Positions 35,384 to 49,700 of a stretch of DNA of 64,000 bases are shown here, piece after piece. The stretch lies in NCBI GenBank assembly GCA_916048095.2, contig OU696580.1, positions 8,834,243 through 8,898,242 of the forward strand, in the 5' to 3' direction. How positions within the stretch are numbered: the first letter of the stretch is position 1; every line of letters begins with the position of its first letter. The notes beneath the pieces are model-generated. The model searched no databases, had not been told where the DNA came from, and worked only from the letters and a program-made list of their open reading frames with translations. The stretch comes from Sacculina carcini (taxonomy: Eukaryota; Arthropoda; Thecostraca; Sacculinidae). A program made the position numbers and the translations under genes.

Positions 35384-35959
35384 GTTTCAGGTCAGTTTAT
35401 TGCTCAAATTCCAATACAAATCACCTCTTACTCAATTCTGTCATTTCAAAGCCAAATGTATATTTATTTAGTAATGTTTGCACATAATTAATTTTTGGTG
35501 TTTTTAATTTGTCTTGTTATTTTATATTGCTCCTTTCATTTGCAATTATTTCACATTGTTTGCGCACATTATTCTATTTATCTGTCGTCACATTCTTCTC
35601 TGCTTTTATTTCTATATTTATCACTGCATTCTGTTTATTTGTTGCTACCACTGTTCTTGTTATTGTTGCTTTTTGACGTTACTGCTGCGAGAAACATTGT
35701 GTTCGTGTGTGTTTGTGAAGTATTCTTCGGTCTGAATTAACTCACCAATGAATGAATGTCTTGTTTTTTGAGAGCCATATATCTCGAGGCACCATTACAT
35801 ATTGAATATGATAATTTTCCAACTGTACGACCATCCGATTGATAACTATTTACAGTGGACCAATTTTCGTCCCATTTCTCCACGCTCAAGTATATTTCAT
35901 GCATATTTATAATCAAGCCCGTACATAGACATCATGTCAGTGTGTGTGTTGGTGGTGGT
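35384..35959. other. Convergent spacer PIGS / PFAS
   Basis: AT-rich, TTTATT-rich tail region. No exon seen. Several TTTATT motifs on + could be AATAAA signals for PFAS. Confidence 0.4.
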
Positions 35960-38900
35960 TTATTGTTGTTGTGTTGTACACCATTGGTGTGCACTGGTGA
36001 ACATGCGGAACCAGGGTGAGAACGGTGATAGACGCCAATCTCGTGGTTTATGAGGCCATTGCCACGGTTGAATGCATCGTTCTGGATGCGGCATCATGGC
36101 CAAATGTCTGCCGTCCATTGAACAAAGTCCAGCCACTGCCATGCTAGAACCTGTCACAACACACACGACACGGCCACTCAATTCACCAGCTGTCACTCGA
36201 CAACACAGGCGTTGAAACAAAGCTAGCTGTGAGCAACATGTGTACTCACATATATTTGTAGCCACGGGAAATTATCTTAGTTCGATCTGTCTTGTCTTCT
36301 TGTCAATATCCAGAGCTTTATCCAACCTTTCTTTGAATTTCCCAATACATACTAACTGCATTCAAAATATTTGTGCATTCAAGCCCTTCCACACCTACTA
36401 GTGAAGCTGTGAACAATGTCACATTGCTAACACACCTGGTCTTTTTCAGTTTACTGCTATGGCCTCTTCTATCTGATCCTGATCCCACACTAAGCAATCG
36501 TGTGCATGCATGTATGTGTGTGTTTGTTTGTGGACGAACCGTTGGGATTGTGGGGATATTGTTGTGTCGCGGTGCCCCAATCGTCCACGTACTGCAGCGC
36601 CACTTGACCTTGCTGCGCCAGTGAGTCTAGTGTACTTGCTGAATTGTAGCTGAACCTGCCCTCACCGTGAGCGACCCATACTCCCAGTACACTGCCTCTC
36701 AAGTGCCGCAGCATCACGCACTTGCTGTCCAATGACACCTTCACCGTACTGAAGCGAGACTCGAACCTGCCCGATGTGTTTCTCAAAAGACGAACTTGAT
36801 CTCGTGATATGTGGTCATCAGCGCCGCCTGTATAGAGGAAACCGTGTCATAAGGTGGTTCACAAGATATCGTATACAGTTCTACTGATTATACGTATTTA
36901 AATAAGGCACTGTCCCAATATCACTATTTGTGGACTCCGTGGTGTAGTGATAGCACACCCGCCTCACAAGCGAGAGGTCCGTGGTTCGAAACTCGGCCGA
37001 TGGGAATTTCTTGGGCAAAGTCTATAATCCCAGGGCAACAGTCCCTATACACCCAGCAGTAAATGGTACTAGATATCAGTCATGTGTTGTGTCATGCATT
37101 ATGGGGAGGTGGCCTTCTCTAATACGTCTTCCGTCCTTGTGATGTCATAGCGTGGAGAGGGTTGGTTCTGTGGTGGCAGCGAGCTACACGGGACACACCT
37201 GTGTGTGTTCATAAGCTTCGGCTTCTTCCCTTGTAGCAGCTGCCACTTGAGGCATTTAACCTTTAACCGGGCTAATATGACTATACGGCATCGCTGCGGT
37301 AGATTGGCAAGTGATACTTTCTGAGACACAGAGTGTGGTGATTTTGACCGTCAGTTTGAGCCGTGATCCATCCCAGATGAGCCATTAGCTGGCACCCGTT
37401 ACACACGCCCAATGAGAACGTGTCGCTCCGACTCCTGAACCGCTCAAATTGCTCGTAGATGGTGCTGTTTTGTGTGATGCTTGCTGCCCAACCCACGCCA
37501 GAACCGCATACGTCTAAAAAACACACATACATACACACACGTAGAAATATTTACACATAACTTGATTCGCTACGACTTTGCTTCTTTTGTTTTCGTTTAT
37601 CCGGACGTTGCTGCTTTTTTGGAATTGTATTCCCTGCTTGCGGTGGCTTGCCAATACAATGCACATGATTGGCTGTTTTTCGTGTTCACTGCGCTATTTT
37701 CCGGGCCATTCATTTCGGACTGTTCGAGGTCTTTGGAGAACTGTACTCAGAATACACACACTGGGAGTATAACCGTTTAAGCGTTATAATCGCTCTGTCT
37801 TTTCAGTCGTGCTGTTGTTGCGATTCGGAGTCAGTTGGTGTGCAGTGTTGAATACCTGCATAGCTGAAACCTCCGGGGAAGGCGATGCCTCGAAATCTTT
37901 CGAGACAAGCGTTGTGGGCCTCCACGTCGGTCATAGTCACGTCCCATACCTTCAACAACAACAAAAACATGCGCTGTTTATTAGGTTTACTTATGATGGT
38001 GATGAGTTCGTGTTGTCTTGGGTATCGCGTGTGTTTGTGTGTGGGTACGTGTGCAAGTGTGTTCTGCTTATTGGTCACCTCAAAGCCGGCCTGGTCGAAG
38101 GCGGCCGCCATTTCGCGATCTCCGTTGGTTCCCTCTTCTCGAATAACTGCTAGAAGAGGGCCTAGACACGTGCACAAACACGCGGATCGTGAGTGTTCGA
38201 TTGATGAATCAAGTGAACGAAATGTATTGCAGTCCAACTAGATATATCATATACGTATTGTGTCAGTTAATATCTAGCAGAGACTGTGGGCGGTGTTACC
38301 CACGTGATTTGCTCGTTAAGATTGGCGCGAGAGGCATTTTGAAGTCTGGTGGCAGTTGGTACGTTGGTCCTTGTCGTTTGCCTACTGTCGACCATTCTGA
38401 GTCAACGCAGGTACCGTGTGCCTGTCGCCAAATGACGTGTACCAAAATTATCAAAGTATCCAGATCGGCCAGATCCTTTAGCCCTGCATAAACAGCCTTC
38501 CTCTTTAAATTTATGGTGCCAGGTCCAAACTTTTTTACTAGTTGGTGCATTTTTGGCAAATTTTGCAAGGTTAGCATTTTGCAGGCTGCACGCTCTTGGG
38601 TGACTGTGTTCGAGCATATTCCAACACGCAAAATGACTTTTCTATTGAAGTGAACGGCATTTCTCAACCTGAAAAGAGATACATGTCAAACAATGTTAAA
38701 ATCTTGAACTGTTTCTATACAAGCTGTGAAAATTTGAGGTAATTTTAACGAAAATTGCCAATATTGTTGGCCTGCGAAATGACGTCAAATTTATTGGGAC
38801 ACCCTGTATAATGCTCCCTCCAAGTTTTCATAGAAAAACTGGTCTTTTTTGACATACTCCCTACTCTTTTTTGACATACTCTCTCCTTTTTTGACATACA

Positions 38901-40729
38901 TACTTTTGACATATAAGTATAACGCTCCCCTAAGTTTTCAGATTTTTCTGTTAAAGAAGCTTTCAGGTTTTTTATGAAAAAATTATTTCCGACAAAAAAC
39001 ATTTTATTCATTTCAGCCAAAATCCATCAGTTATCATCATCAATGTCACCAAAAAGTTCATGAAACTCTTCAGGAGTTAATCTTGCGACCAATGCTCTGC
39101 AGACTTTTGATGTTTTATATTTGGGACGAAAATGGGAGCTGCTTATACTTGGGTGAATGTTGACAATGTTGTCGTTTGAAACACTATGTGTGTGTTCACC
39201 TGTCTTTTCACAAACCTGAATTAGTATCGTTGTGTGGTTGTGGTGAATACCTGTAGTTTCTCCAGTAGATAGCTGGTTCGTTCCCACATAACTGCGATGG
39301 TGGAGAGGGGTTGATCGAGCAGAAGACACTGGTTCACTGTGACCGTCACGTGATGGTCGCTGTCGCTCACGTGACCCACGCTGCGACACGGTACTCCCGC
39401 CGCTATGTACATCTGATAGCAGCAACCACGCTCGCTGGTTACACGTTGTCCTCTGTCTTCAGACTCAGTGGTTTCACAGTGACTTTGGCATCGTCATAAG
39501 TTTTACTGAACTGTTTGACTACTTCTATGAAGTACATGATTTGTGTCAACATGAAGCGAGCGGAGCATATGCTGAAGGATTGTAAAGTTAGTATATATTT
39601 TCAATGAAAATCGTGAGAGAACAACGGCTGGTGGGATTTTCACCTTCATAACGCTCTCGACGTGTTTATTATCAACTTCTATTATCCAGCCTGGTTGTTC
39701 AGCCATCAGACAGGTCCAGACGAGATCTTGCCGATCGATGGTCCAGTTGAGCTGCACCGACTTCACTCCAGCCACAGCCATCTCGAGTGCACACACCAGG
39801 GCTCCCCCATCACTGACATCGTGACCCGACAACAACGTACCGTCTGTCGTGCAAGGGAACAAACAAAATGTAGCACTCTGACTCTGAGAGTGTTCGCATT
39901 CGCATTATCATTGTGAAGGCAGATCTAGACTGCTGTTGTGTCCGTCTGTATTAAAACACATTTACGTTGTGTCAAGGTTAAAGGCCTAAGTGGCAGCTGC
40001 TACACGGGAAGAAGTCGAAGCTTATGAACACACACAGGTGTGTCCCGTGCAGCTCGCTGCCACCGCAGAACCAACCCTCTCCACGCTATGACGCCACAAG
40101 GACGGAAGACGTATTAGAGAGGGTCACCTCCCCAGAATGACACAACACATGACTGATATCTGGTACCATCATTTACTGCTGGGTGGACAGGGACTGTTGG
40201 ATTATAGAATTCGCCCACTGGAATTCTCCTCCGCCGTGATTTAATGTTTATTGTTTAAAGGCGTATTTTATCTTGAATACGCAGGTGCATTGAACATATC
40301 ACATAATACTGCATACACCAATTACCGCGTTTTTTCGGTCAGATTCAGCGCAAATATTGTGACAGCTTCGATGTGGATGGTGCCGGCAGTTTTTCCCTAC
40401 TTCTCACCTCGTAGCAGAGTTTGGGTGACATTGAAAGCAGCAGAGAGTTTGGCAGCGCTGTGGAGATCCGGGGTTTTTCCGGCGCCGTACTGTGCCAGCA
40501 CGTGGGACAGTGCCGTTCCTCCGAGCCCGTCACCACTGTCAACCGGGTCATCGTGGAAGAAAACGTGCAATAATTGTGAGTTGACACATTTGAGGTCGGG
40601 AGTGGCACTGAGGCGAACGTCAGGACATTTGACATAGGTCGATACCACCACGCTGCCTGGTAACAAAAACGACGATGAGATATTAGCCGATTACTTTTCT
40701 ACACATGAATATGGTCGGGTCCCGTGTCA

Positions 40730-40766
<37 letters not shown>

Positions 40767-43700
40767 GTCGCTGTTTTCTGGGCCACCATAACCGCAACAC
40801 TAAGTTGTCGCTACAACCACGTCACAAGAATATGAGGGTAGGTCGTTTGGTTGTATAGATTTAGAAAATGCAGCAATATTTCCTGGAGCGTGTGATTTCT
40901 GTGAACGTGTCGTGACCGCGACAATATTAACGGGAACTTGTAGGAATGGAATTGTCGTGTGTTCATGAGAGCCATGATATAGAGCAGTGTTTCTCAACGT
41001 GGGTCATATGGCCTTGTTTGGGGTCATGAAATTCTTTTGGTGGGCGATAGGATATAAATTATTAAACATGGACAACCATACATTCTCAGGGACGACAAGC
41101 AGATATGTTGAAACAATCTGTTCCTTTATTTGGAAAATGTCACCGGCGTACATGAGCTCTGGAGTAGTCGTGTCTCGATAATCCATGTGTGTACGGGACC
41201 ATAAGGACTTCTAGGAGGGCCACGGACTGTTTCTGGGGTGATCACAAAGACTCGCATTGTGTTGTGTTGTGTTGAAGGGGGTCATGGCAAGAAAAAGGTT
41301 GAGAAACACTGATATAGATCACATGTGTGATTCAATCACTGCTGGAATGTCGACGACTTCTGACTCTCACTGACCAGGTGCCTTGACGGTTACGTCATCA
41401 ACTCTGGCGGACATGCTCAACGAGTCTTTGCCTCCGTCCACGGCAATACCCAGCTGTTGCATAACGTCACACAGGGCTGTACAGGTGTAGTACAGGTGAG
41501 CCGTCTCGCCGGGCAGTTTGGCAGGCCACATCCAATTGACGCTGCACTTGACGTCCTGCGTTAACATGTCACACAAGCGTCATGAAACTGTTCAATCTGT
41601 CCGTCCGTCCAATTATTATTATTATCATTTGTGGCGTTTTAAACGCGCACCAGCCTGTTGAGACTATATGGAGGGCCCCATTGTGCGCCCATCTACATTG
41701 GAGCCCCACATCTTAATATAATTATAATTATAGTTACGCATTTAAACACAGCAGTAGAGAAGGCTGTGTTCGCGTGTAATTTTGCGGGACAAAGCCTCAC
41801 GGTCCCGGCTGGCACACCGCAGGTCCGGCCGCCACACACACACACACACCCACGGGTTATCGCAGTCACGCAACCAGTACAGAAACTATACAGATGCGCG
41901 CACACGAAACCCGCCCTGCGGCAATTGGGCTATCCCTTAAACGAGCCCAACCGTTTCACCTCGCCAGAGAATCGAACCATGAACCTCTCGTGCTCAAAGC
42001 GTGAGTTTTAGCCACTCGGCTACGAGACGGACATAAATCTGGATCCGCCATTGCATTATACATGGCGGTTTGTTATGAGGCAGATGAGTGGGCGTTTTCA
42101 AATGAGTGTGATGTGTGCTTGTACCAACGTTCAGTCTGGTCACAGCGACAAATGCCAGATTGGTGATGGCTTCAGCCACGCTGAGCCTGGCGCCGGCCCC
42201 ACCGTTCAATAAGCATTTGATCGGCTGTTCTCCTATAGAAGTGGCAACTCCCCACTGTCAACGATAAAGCACTTATATCAAACACTGTGAAGTGAACTTG
42301 AAAGTTCACACTGCTTTTGTGCTTAACATGTCTTCTTTTGTACGTGATGTTGACTGAGTTAAACAATATTCAGCAATTTATGAGCAAAACCGTATCGTTA
42401 TCTGCAGAAATTCCGGTGCATTCCTTATTAATGTTGTTCAAATAATCGGTAGAAGACACAACTCGATTTAGACTGGCTGTATTATGGGTTGTGTCGTCAC
42501 CGTGTCGTAGTGAGAGACGGCCAACACTGCGGCGTCTGCCAGAGGCGTGTGCAGAGGTCCCACACACTGCTGCTGTGCCACAAGACCGCCCACTGACCGG
42601 TCAACCTGTCACCAACACAATTATTGACACCGTGTGTGGCGCTTCTGTTGAGCTGCGGTTATTATACGTTTTCTTATTTGGGTCAGCTAGGTGACATTAT
42701 ATACCGAAACAGAATGAGGGAATGAATATAAAACAATACGTTAGCAGATTAAAAATAAGATGAAACAGCGTCCGATATATATGGGTCTTTTTTTCTTCAC
42801 TTTATTTATTTGTTTTGTTTTTAAGCCCAATGTGAAAACATTTCGAACATTTCATTGGATAAGTCCTCAATTTATGCAACCAACTAATATTTTTTTATAC
42901 CGGCGTATATAATTTATATTACAATATATGTAACTACAGGTATATTTTGTCTTTTTTATTCTCATTTGCCAACGTTGTTATTACAGGATTGTATACGATT
43001 CTGAAACAGTTTACAAAACATGGCGCAGTACAGGATATTGTTCATTAACACTGGGTTATCTGTCTCATTCTGGTTGTGATAATTGTTCATTCAAGACTAT
43101 TGTGATCCATAAATTCAACGATTGTTGTATATAGAGGTGAGAATGGGTGGATTTATTTCTCAATATACCTTGTTTGTGAGAAATCGCTTGCTTCCCACGC
43201 TGGGCAAACCAAGAATTTTCTCCAGTATGTCCAGAAATGTTTTTTGGGTCGTTTGATTTCCATGCATCAAGTTCAGTGCTGGCAGTTCTAATTTTGTAGT
43301 CTCACGTTGAATCACGCTGTCGTGGAATACCTGCGGCACATTTTCAAGACATTTACAAACAAATCTCTGATAGTGTGCTTGCATTGATATGATTTTGGCT
43401 TTGTTGATTTAATATATAAATAGTTGTGCTACCTTGGGCGGCATTTTGCCGAGAACGTCGTCCAGCGCCAGGTTGACAGGGTCTTGTGAATCAGCGCTCA
43501 GATCCAGCCCCTCTCTCAGTACGATCTGGAATGTATTTGTCGTGTCAGTGCGTTTGTGCCAGATGTGGTGTTATGCCAAATATTATGTTGATTTGAGCAA
43601 TCCATCAGGTCGTAGTATTTGTTTAATTTTTACCGTGAAATAATCGTCAGATCACTATACCATGCATTGCATTATATGGTTTTTTGTGTCCATTGGATTG

Positions 43701-46700
43701 ATGTTGTGTTGATATGAAAGCGCAGTTTCACTCACCCTGCCATCTCCCGTCACCTCACCAACAATACACACTGGACATTTTTCTCGTTGGCAAATTTCCT
43801 GTAGCAGCTGAATGTCATGTCTCGTGCATAACACCGCGTTGCTCTCCTGGTATTCTGTGAGCAAGTGCGTGATATTGTTATTCAACGTACGTCCCTAATA
43901 TACAAACAGTATTCAACATTTTTCTCGAGCGTTCAGTGCCGGAATTATTTAGTCACGGAAATTCTTTTTGCAAAAAAACTGAATATATTTCCAGCTATTG
44001 GTGTGTTATTTTCAGTCATTGAATTTCTCCGTAATGTTTGGTTGAAATTATCCACTGTTATATTCGTCTACGACTGACCACCAGTTGGATGGTGATAGTG
44101 ATATCATAGACATTATAATGCAGTCTACGAAGGACCCTGTCTCGAGCGTCGTCTCCACCGCCGCCGACGCCGTCAAGACAGACACAGACCGACCTCTCAG
44201 CTCGTGGGTGTCGCTCAATGTGGGCGGTCGCGTGTTCTGCACGAGCCGCACGACCCTGCTGAACGGCGGCGACTCCTCCATGCTGGCCAGAATGTTCAGC
44301 GGAGCGCACGAGCGTCCGTGCGAGCGAGACAGCTCGGGTGCCTTCCTCATCGACCGCAGCGCCACCTACTTCGAGCCGGTGCTCAACTATTTGCGCACCA
44401 ATCAGCTGATTCTGGACGCGGGCATCAACCCGGCCGGTGTGCTGGAAGAGGCGCGATATTTCGGCATCGACTCGCTTCTGTCACCGCTGCAGCAAATGCT
44501 TGATCAGTGGCCCTCGCCTGTGCCTGCCTCGTGCGTGTCTCCACTGGCCCGCTCTCACGTGGTCTCGGCACTGATCGTGTCTGATGCACGCAGTTCGCTG
44601 CGCTTTCAAGGCGTCGACCTGAGCGATGCCGATCTCTCCAAGCTGGATCTGCGCAACGTCAACTTCAAATACGCGTGTCTTCGTCGCGCCAACCTCACTC
44701 ACGCCAACTTGTCGGGCTGTTGCTTGGAGCGGGCCGATTTGTCGGCTGCTGTGCTCGATCACGCAGTGCTGGCGTGCGTGCGCATGGCTTGTGCCAACCT
44801 GGAGGGTGCCAGCGCGCGACACTGCAACTTCCAGGACCCGGCCGGTGCCAGTGCCAATCTGGAGGGCGCCAACATGAAGGCCGCCGTGTTGGCGGGCAGT
44901 AACATGGCTGCCATTAACCTGCGCGTTGCCACACTGAAGAACGCCGACCTTCACGACTGTGATTTAAGACTGGCGGTGCTTGCGGGCGCCAACCTCGAGA
45001 ACTGCAACTTATCTGGCAGCGACCTGCATGAGGCCAACCTGCGCGGCGCAAATCTCAACAACACGGCCTTCGAACTGATGCTCACGCCCATCCACATGTC
45101 GCAAACTGTCAGATGACACTAGGTGACACAGCTGCATGCAGGACAGCAGGACTCGTGTGACGGCCGCGTCTCGTGCTCAGGGCTCGTGAATTTGATACTG
45201 GTGGTGTTTGATATCGCGACTTGTGTTATCGCTGCCGTTCTAGCAGAACATCCGCCTGTATCAGTCTGATCATGCCTGTGTGTGTGTGGGTGTATGTGTG
45301 AGGACATGCCTGTGTGTGTGTGTGGGTGTGTGTGTGAGGGCATGTGTGTTTGCGTGTGTGTTAGTGTGTGTATGTGAGAGAAAGGGTATGTTTGTGTGTG
45401 TTCACGTGTGTGTTAGTTGGTGTGTTCATGTGTGTGTGTGAGAAAGATAGAGGATATATTTGTGTGTGTGTGTGTGTGTATATATGAGTATGTGTGTATA
45501 TGAGAGGGTGTGTCTGTGTAATGCCTAACTGTTGTGTATTTGTATTGAAGCAAGTATCTATCTGTATCTGCTAGTATCATATAATTTGGTTGTCCGATTA
45601 TTCCTCCGTTCTCCCAGTGGTTTATCTATACGCACCAGCCTAGTCAATATGCCCAGTGATACACTAATTTGTTCTGTTACTGTACTTGGTGCCAATATTT
45701 ATTCCTTGTTTTCCGCCCTGTATTGTAGCGTGAGAGTGTTGTAGTTGTGGGGGCTGGCATCAATGTGTTCACGCGGTGTTCACCTGCACTCCACAGATCC
45801 AAGGTTGATAGCGAATCATCTCCCCTCTGAAACTTGTCCGTGTAGATAATGGCTCCCTCAGGATACACCAGCTCCTTGATCACGTTGCCTATGGGAACAG
45901 ATGACAAACATCATATCGTAAACACACTAACATGTTTGTCGTTCAGTGACTGTTGTCACCGTGCATCGCTGAAATATTGTCATAATTAGGTCTGCTGGTG
46001 AATGTCTATTGTGTCGTGTTGTTGTGGTATAAATGTTTATTGCAGTGGCTCTTGACATTTTCTCTCACTGATTCTCCACTTCTTAATGATGAGTCATCTC
46101 ATCTTCATTTTCCACACAACACAGCGCTGATAAATTAAATAAATTCAGTTGTTACATCAAAGTAAATGTCAAGATGTTATAAGAAACTAAAATAAACGAA
46201 TTTGAATTGATAAAAACACACATAGTTGTTCTGTTTTGTCCGACCTTTAGCTTCCCACTTGGCAACTCTTCCATTCCCCACGGGTTAGAATCACTGGTCT
46301 ATTGTGTTGTGTATCGTGCCGGTTTGGGTCAATCTGTGTGTGCGTGTTTATCATGGAGTCGCTCACTCACCATTGCCACCGGCTCCCTGGTCGTGAATAC
46401 TGGCCACCGGGTTTACACCGCTTACCACTCCGTGCTCGATACACGCACGAATCACGCGGTTCAGCTTCTGCTCCATCTCGGCATCTCCCCTCTGCACGGC
46501 TTGAAAATCTAGCTGGCTGGCGCTATCGCCTTGCACCTGGTCATTGTGCAATGCACACGTAATGAGAGACACACCCCGGGCAACATAATGCACAGAATTC
46601 AGTGATCCATTGTATTGGCGGTTTGTCGGAGATTTAGAGATGAGATGATACAGATGTTGTTCAAGTGCTCTGTGTACTGACTACTTGTGGCCTTCGAGAA

Positions 46701-49700
46701 ACTTGCGCCTTTTTATCACCGCTGAATACGGCTTGAACTTACGCCCACGTTACTATATCGGTTGTGATGTAGATTGAACAGGAGACTTTTGAGACTGGAA
46801 GTCAGTCAGTGATACGATTCACTGAGGGACTTACTTGCACAGAACTGGCTGCTCCTCCACCCACTCCTATCCTGTACGCTGGACCTCCGATCTTCACCAC
46901 CAGCATTCCTACAGCACACAAACACGCGATCTCAAGAAACAGTGTGGGTGGAAAAGTGTGGAATTCATGAGTTAAAGGATAAAGGCCCCAAGTGACAGCT
47001 GCTACACGGGAAGACGCCGAAGCTTATGAACACACAGTTGTGTCACGTGGAGCTCGCTGCCACCGAAGAACCGACCATCTCCACGTTATGGCGTCACAAA
47101 GACGGAAGACGTATTAGAGAGGGTCACCTCCCCTGGTACCATTTACTGCTGGGTGGACAAGGGCTGTTGGATTATAGAATTCGTCCAATTAAATTGTCAT
47201 CCCCTGGGAGAGTGGCATTATGAAGTGGATGCGTGGTAATCACCTGATGTTGGTGCCTTCTTGTCGATCATATCGGCCTGAACGGTGCCCACTCCACCAC
47301 TGAACATGATCGGCTTGATCCACTCGCGTCTCTCATTGTCTCCGTCGTTCAGCCGACCGCCAAAACTGCGACAGAACCCGGCCACCAGGGGCTCGCCGAA
47401 CTTGTTGCCGTAGTCGGACGCTCCGTCACTGCCCTCCAGCAGCACGTGAACGCAGCTGGCCAGATGTTTCGGGTACGACCACTGGCGGTCCTCGTAGTGG
47501 CGCTCGTTGCCTGCGCGAGCATCCAGTAGACATGGTCACTCTGGTTCTTGTGCTCGTCAGTGAGAACGAACAGTGTATGGTGGATGAAATAATGCCTATG
47601 TGGATGATAACTATTGCAAGCACGGTCATGTAAGCCAATCAGTTTCAACGTTCAGACTTTCACGACAATATGCAAGCATTGAGCTGTCAGTCTTGCACTG
47701 TGAGTGATACCAGATTAGATCACCTGGCAGCAGTAGGTTGCCCACACAGTAGCCAGCTGTTCCCGCCATCACGTGACCCCCTCTGCCAACTGCCTGCACG
47801 TCTCTGATTCGACCACCCACTCCTGTACATGCTCCACTGTTCCCCCCACACACACATGTGTATATTGGCATGCATAGCAACAATATAAACCGGCATTGAC
47901 AAGGCTGGAGTTAAAGGCTAAGGGCATCAAGTGAGAGCTGCTACACGGGAAGAAGCAGAAGCTTATGAACACACACAGGTGTGTCCCGTGCAGCTCGCTG
48001 CCACCACAGGACCGACCCTCTCCACGCTATGGCGCCACAAGAACGGAAGACGTATTAGAGAGGACCACCTCCCCAGAACAGGAGGAGGTCTCATGTATTA
48101 CCTGCCAGTGGTTTCATGTATATTACCTGAAAGGCGCTACGCCGGTCGGGAAGTTGTGAGTTTCGGCAGTGAATACCAGGTGGCGGTGTGAACGGAGAGT
48201 GTGCATTTGTGATGCCGTAACTAGACTGGCGGAATGCAGCGATGTTACCACGCCTCCCTCAATGGCACTGACACAACGTGACAAGATAGACGACACTGAA
48301 ACTAATCTGGAACTTTCTCTGCATATTGGCGTGCAGGTATGTCCTCCACTTCTTATGTTGGCTAAAACTTATACAGATATATAGATAGTTGATTTGTTCG
48401 TACATATCAAATGTGTCTTTCCATGATCGCCAATTATCTATCGTTTCTGTTTATATCCTCTGTGGCAAGAACTTGGCATGTGTCTCATGTGTACCTGGCA
48501 TTGTCTGAGAATTTGATGACATTGTTACTGGACGAGTGTTTCTGCGTGTCCATGACCATGTCGAGCAGAGATCTTGATATTGCCACTCCATCGATCACCA
48601 GTTCTCCCTGAAACGCACATAATGTACACGTGAGTGTCATACGCTGGCACTTGCGCTAGTTTCTTGATCAGCAGCGTCGTAGAGTGCCTAATACTGCAGG
48701 GACAAGACCGAGGTTTCGTCAATGGTGGAGTGAAGATGTTCACATAGTAATGTGAAGTGGACATTGTATCATTAGGTCTCAGTGGAATAAATAATTCATT
48801 GAAGATGCACAATGTCCCACAACATCTGTAGTTACGTCTCTTTTTTTAGAATGCTCTAAAGCTGGTATAACCATGAGTCACGCGAATACTCCTGCATCAA
48901 AATATTGTAAGATATGGTTGACTTGAAAGTCATTCTCGCGTGAAACTCATCTCAGTGAGTTATTTGATGTTAGAATAACATCGGATCAGCCACCAGCCTG
49001 AGTTACCTTGAAAAACCAGTGTCGAGAATGTTCGCTGTTCGACTGCGCTAGATCGAAACACTCGACCGTGGTCGGGTTTCTGGCGAGCTTGTTGCAAAAC
49101 AGATCGTAATACAGCTGAATGTCTCGCTCGTCGAATGCAAGACCTTTGCACACACACACACAGAAACATAGTGGCAGTATAGACTAGTGTGTTGTGTGCT
49201 CTCACACGGCTGCACAATATGCCAGAACGCTCAATCGCGCCTAGAAACATAGACATGCTTCAGAGATATTCCCACATCGAAGACTATTTGGCACCCCAAT
49301 TGATAAGCTCTGCCGATTCGATTCGATGTCATCTTGCCAGTTGTTTATTCATCAGTGAGTGTATCTCACGTGTCATCAACGTGTAAAATACGTGATGATT
49401 TAGCGCATGAGTTCTTAACCGGGGATTCGAGACTGCTTCTTAAGGGGTGCCAGTATTTCTGTGAAAATTTAAGAAAGAGCATGTTTTTGTCTATGCTTTA
49501 TATAGTTCCCTAAAACAGTTCTTTCTTACAGAAGCTTACGAGCTGTATGAAGGAATCTTGAGAAAAAAATTGTTATTACTTCGTTTGTATGTTTACCTTT
49601 TTCATATAACTGTAAATAATCCAGGGGGTGAGATAACTGACTTCTTATTTGAAAAGAATGCGAACACGGAAAAAGGTTAAGAACCACTGATTTAGCGTGG

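Noticed and set aside
38296-38667. A 123-aa frame on the minus strand as a separate gene
   Set aside because: It fuses a transposon remnant with PFAS exon 21 (38421-38304); PFAS phases require that exon.
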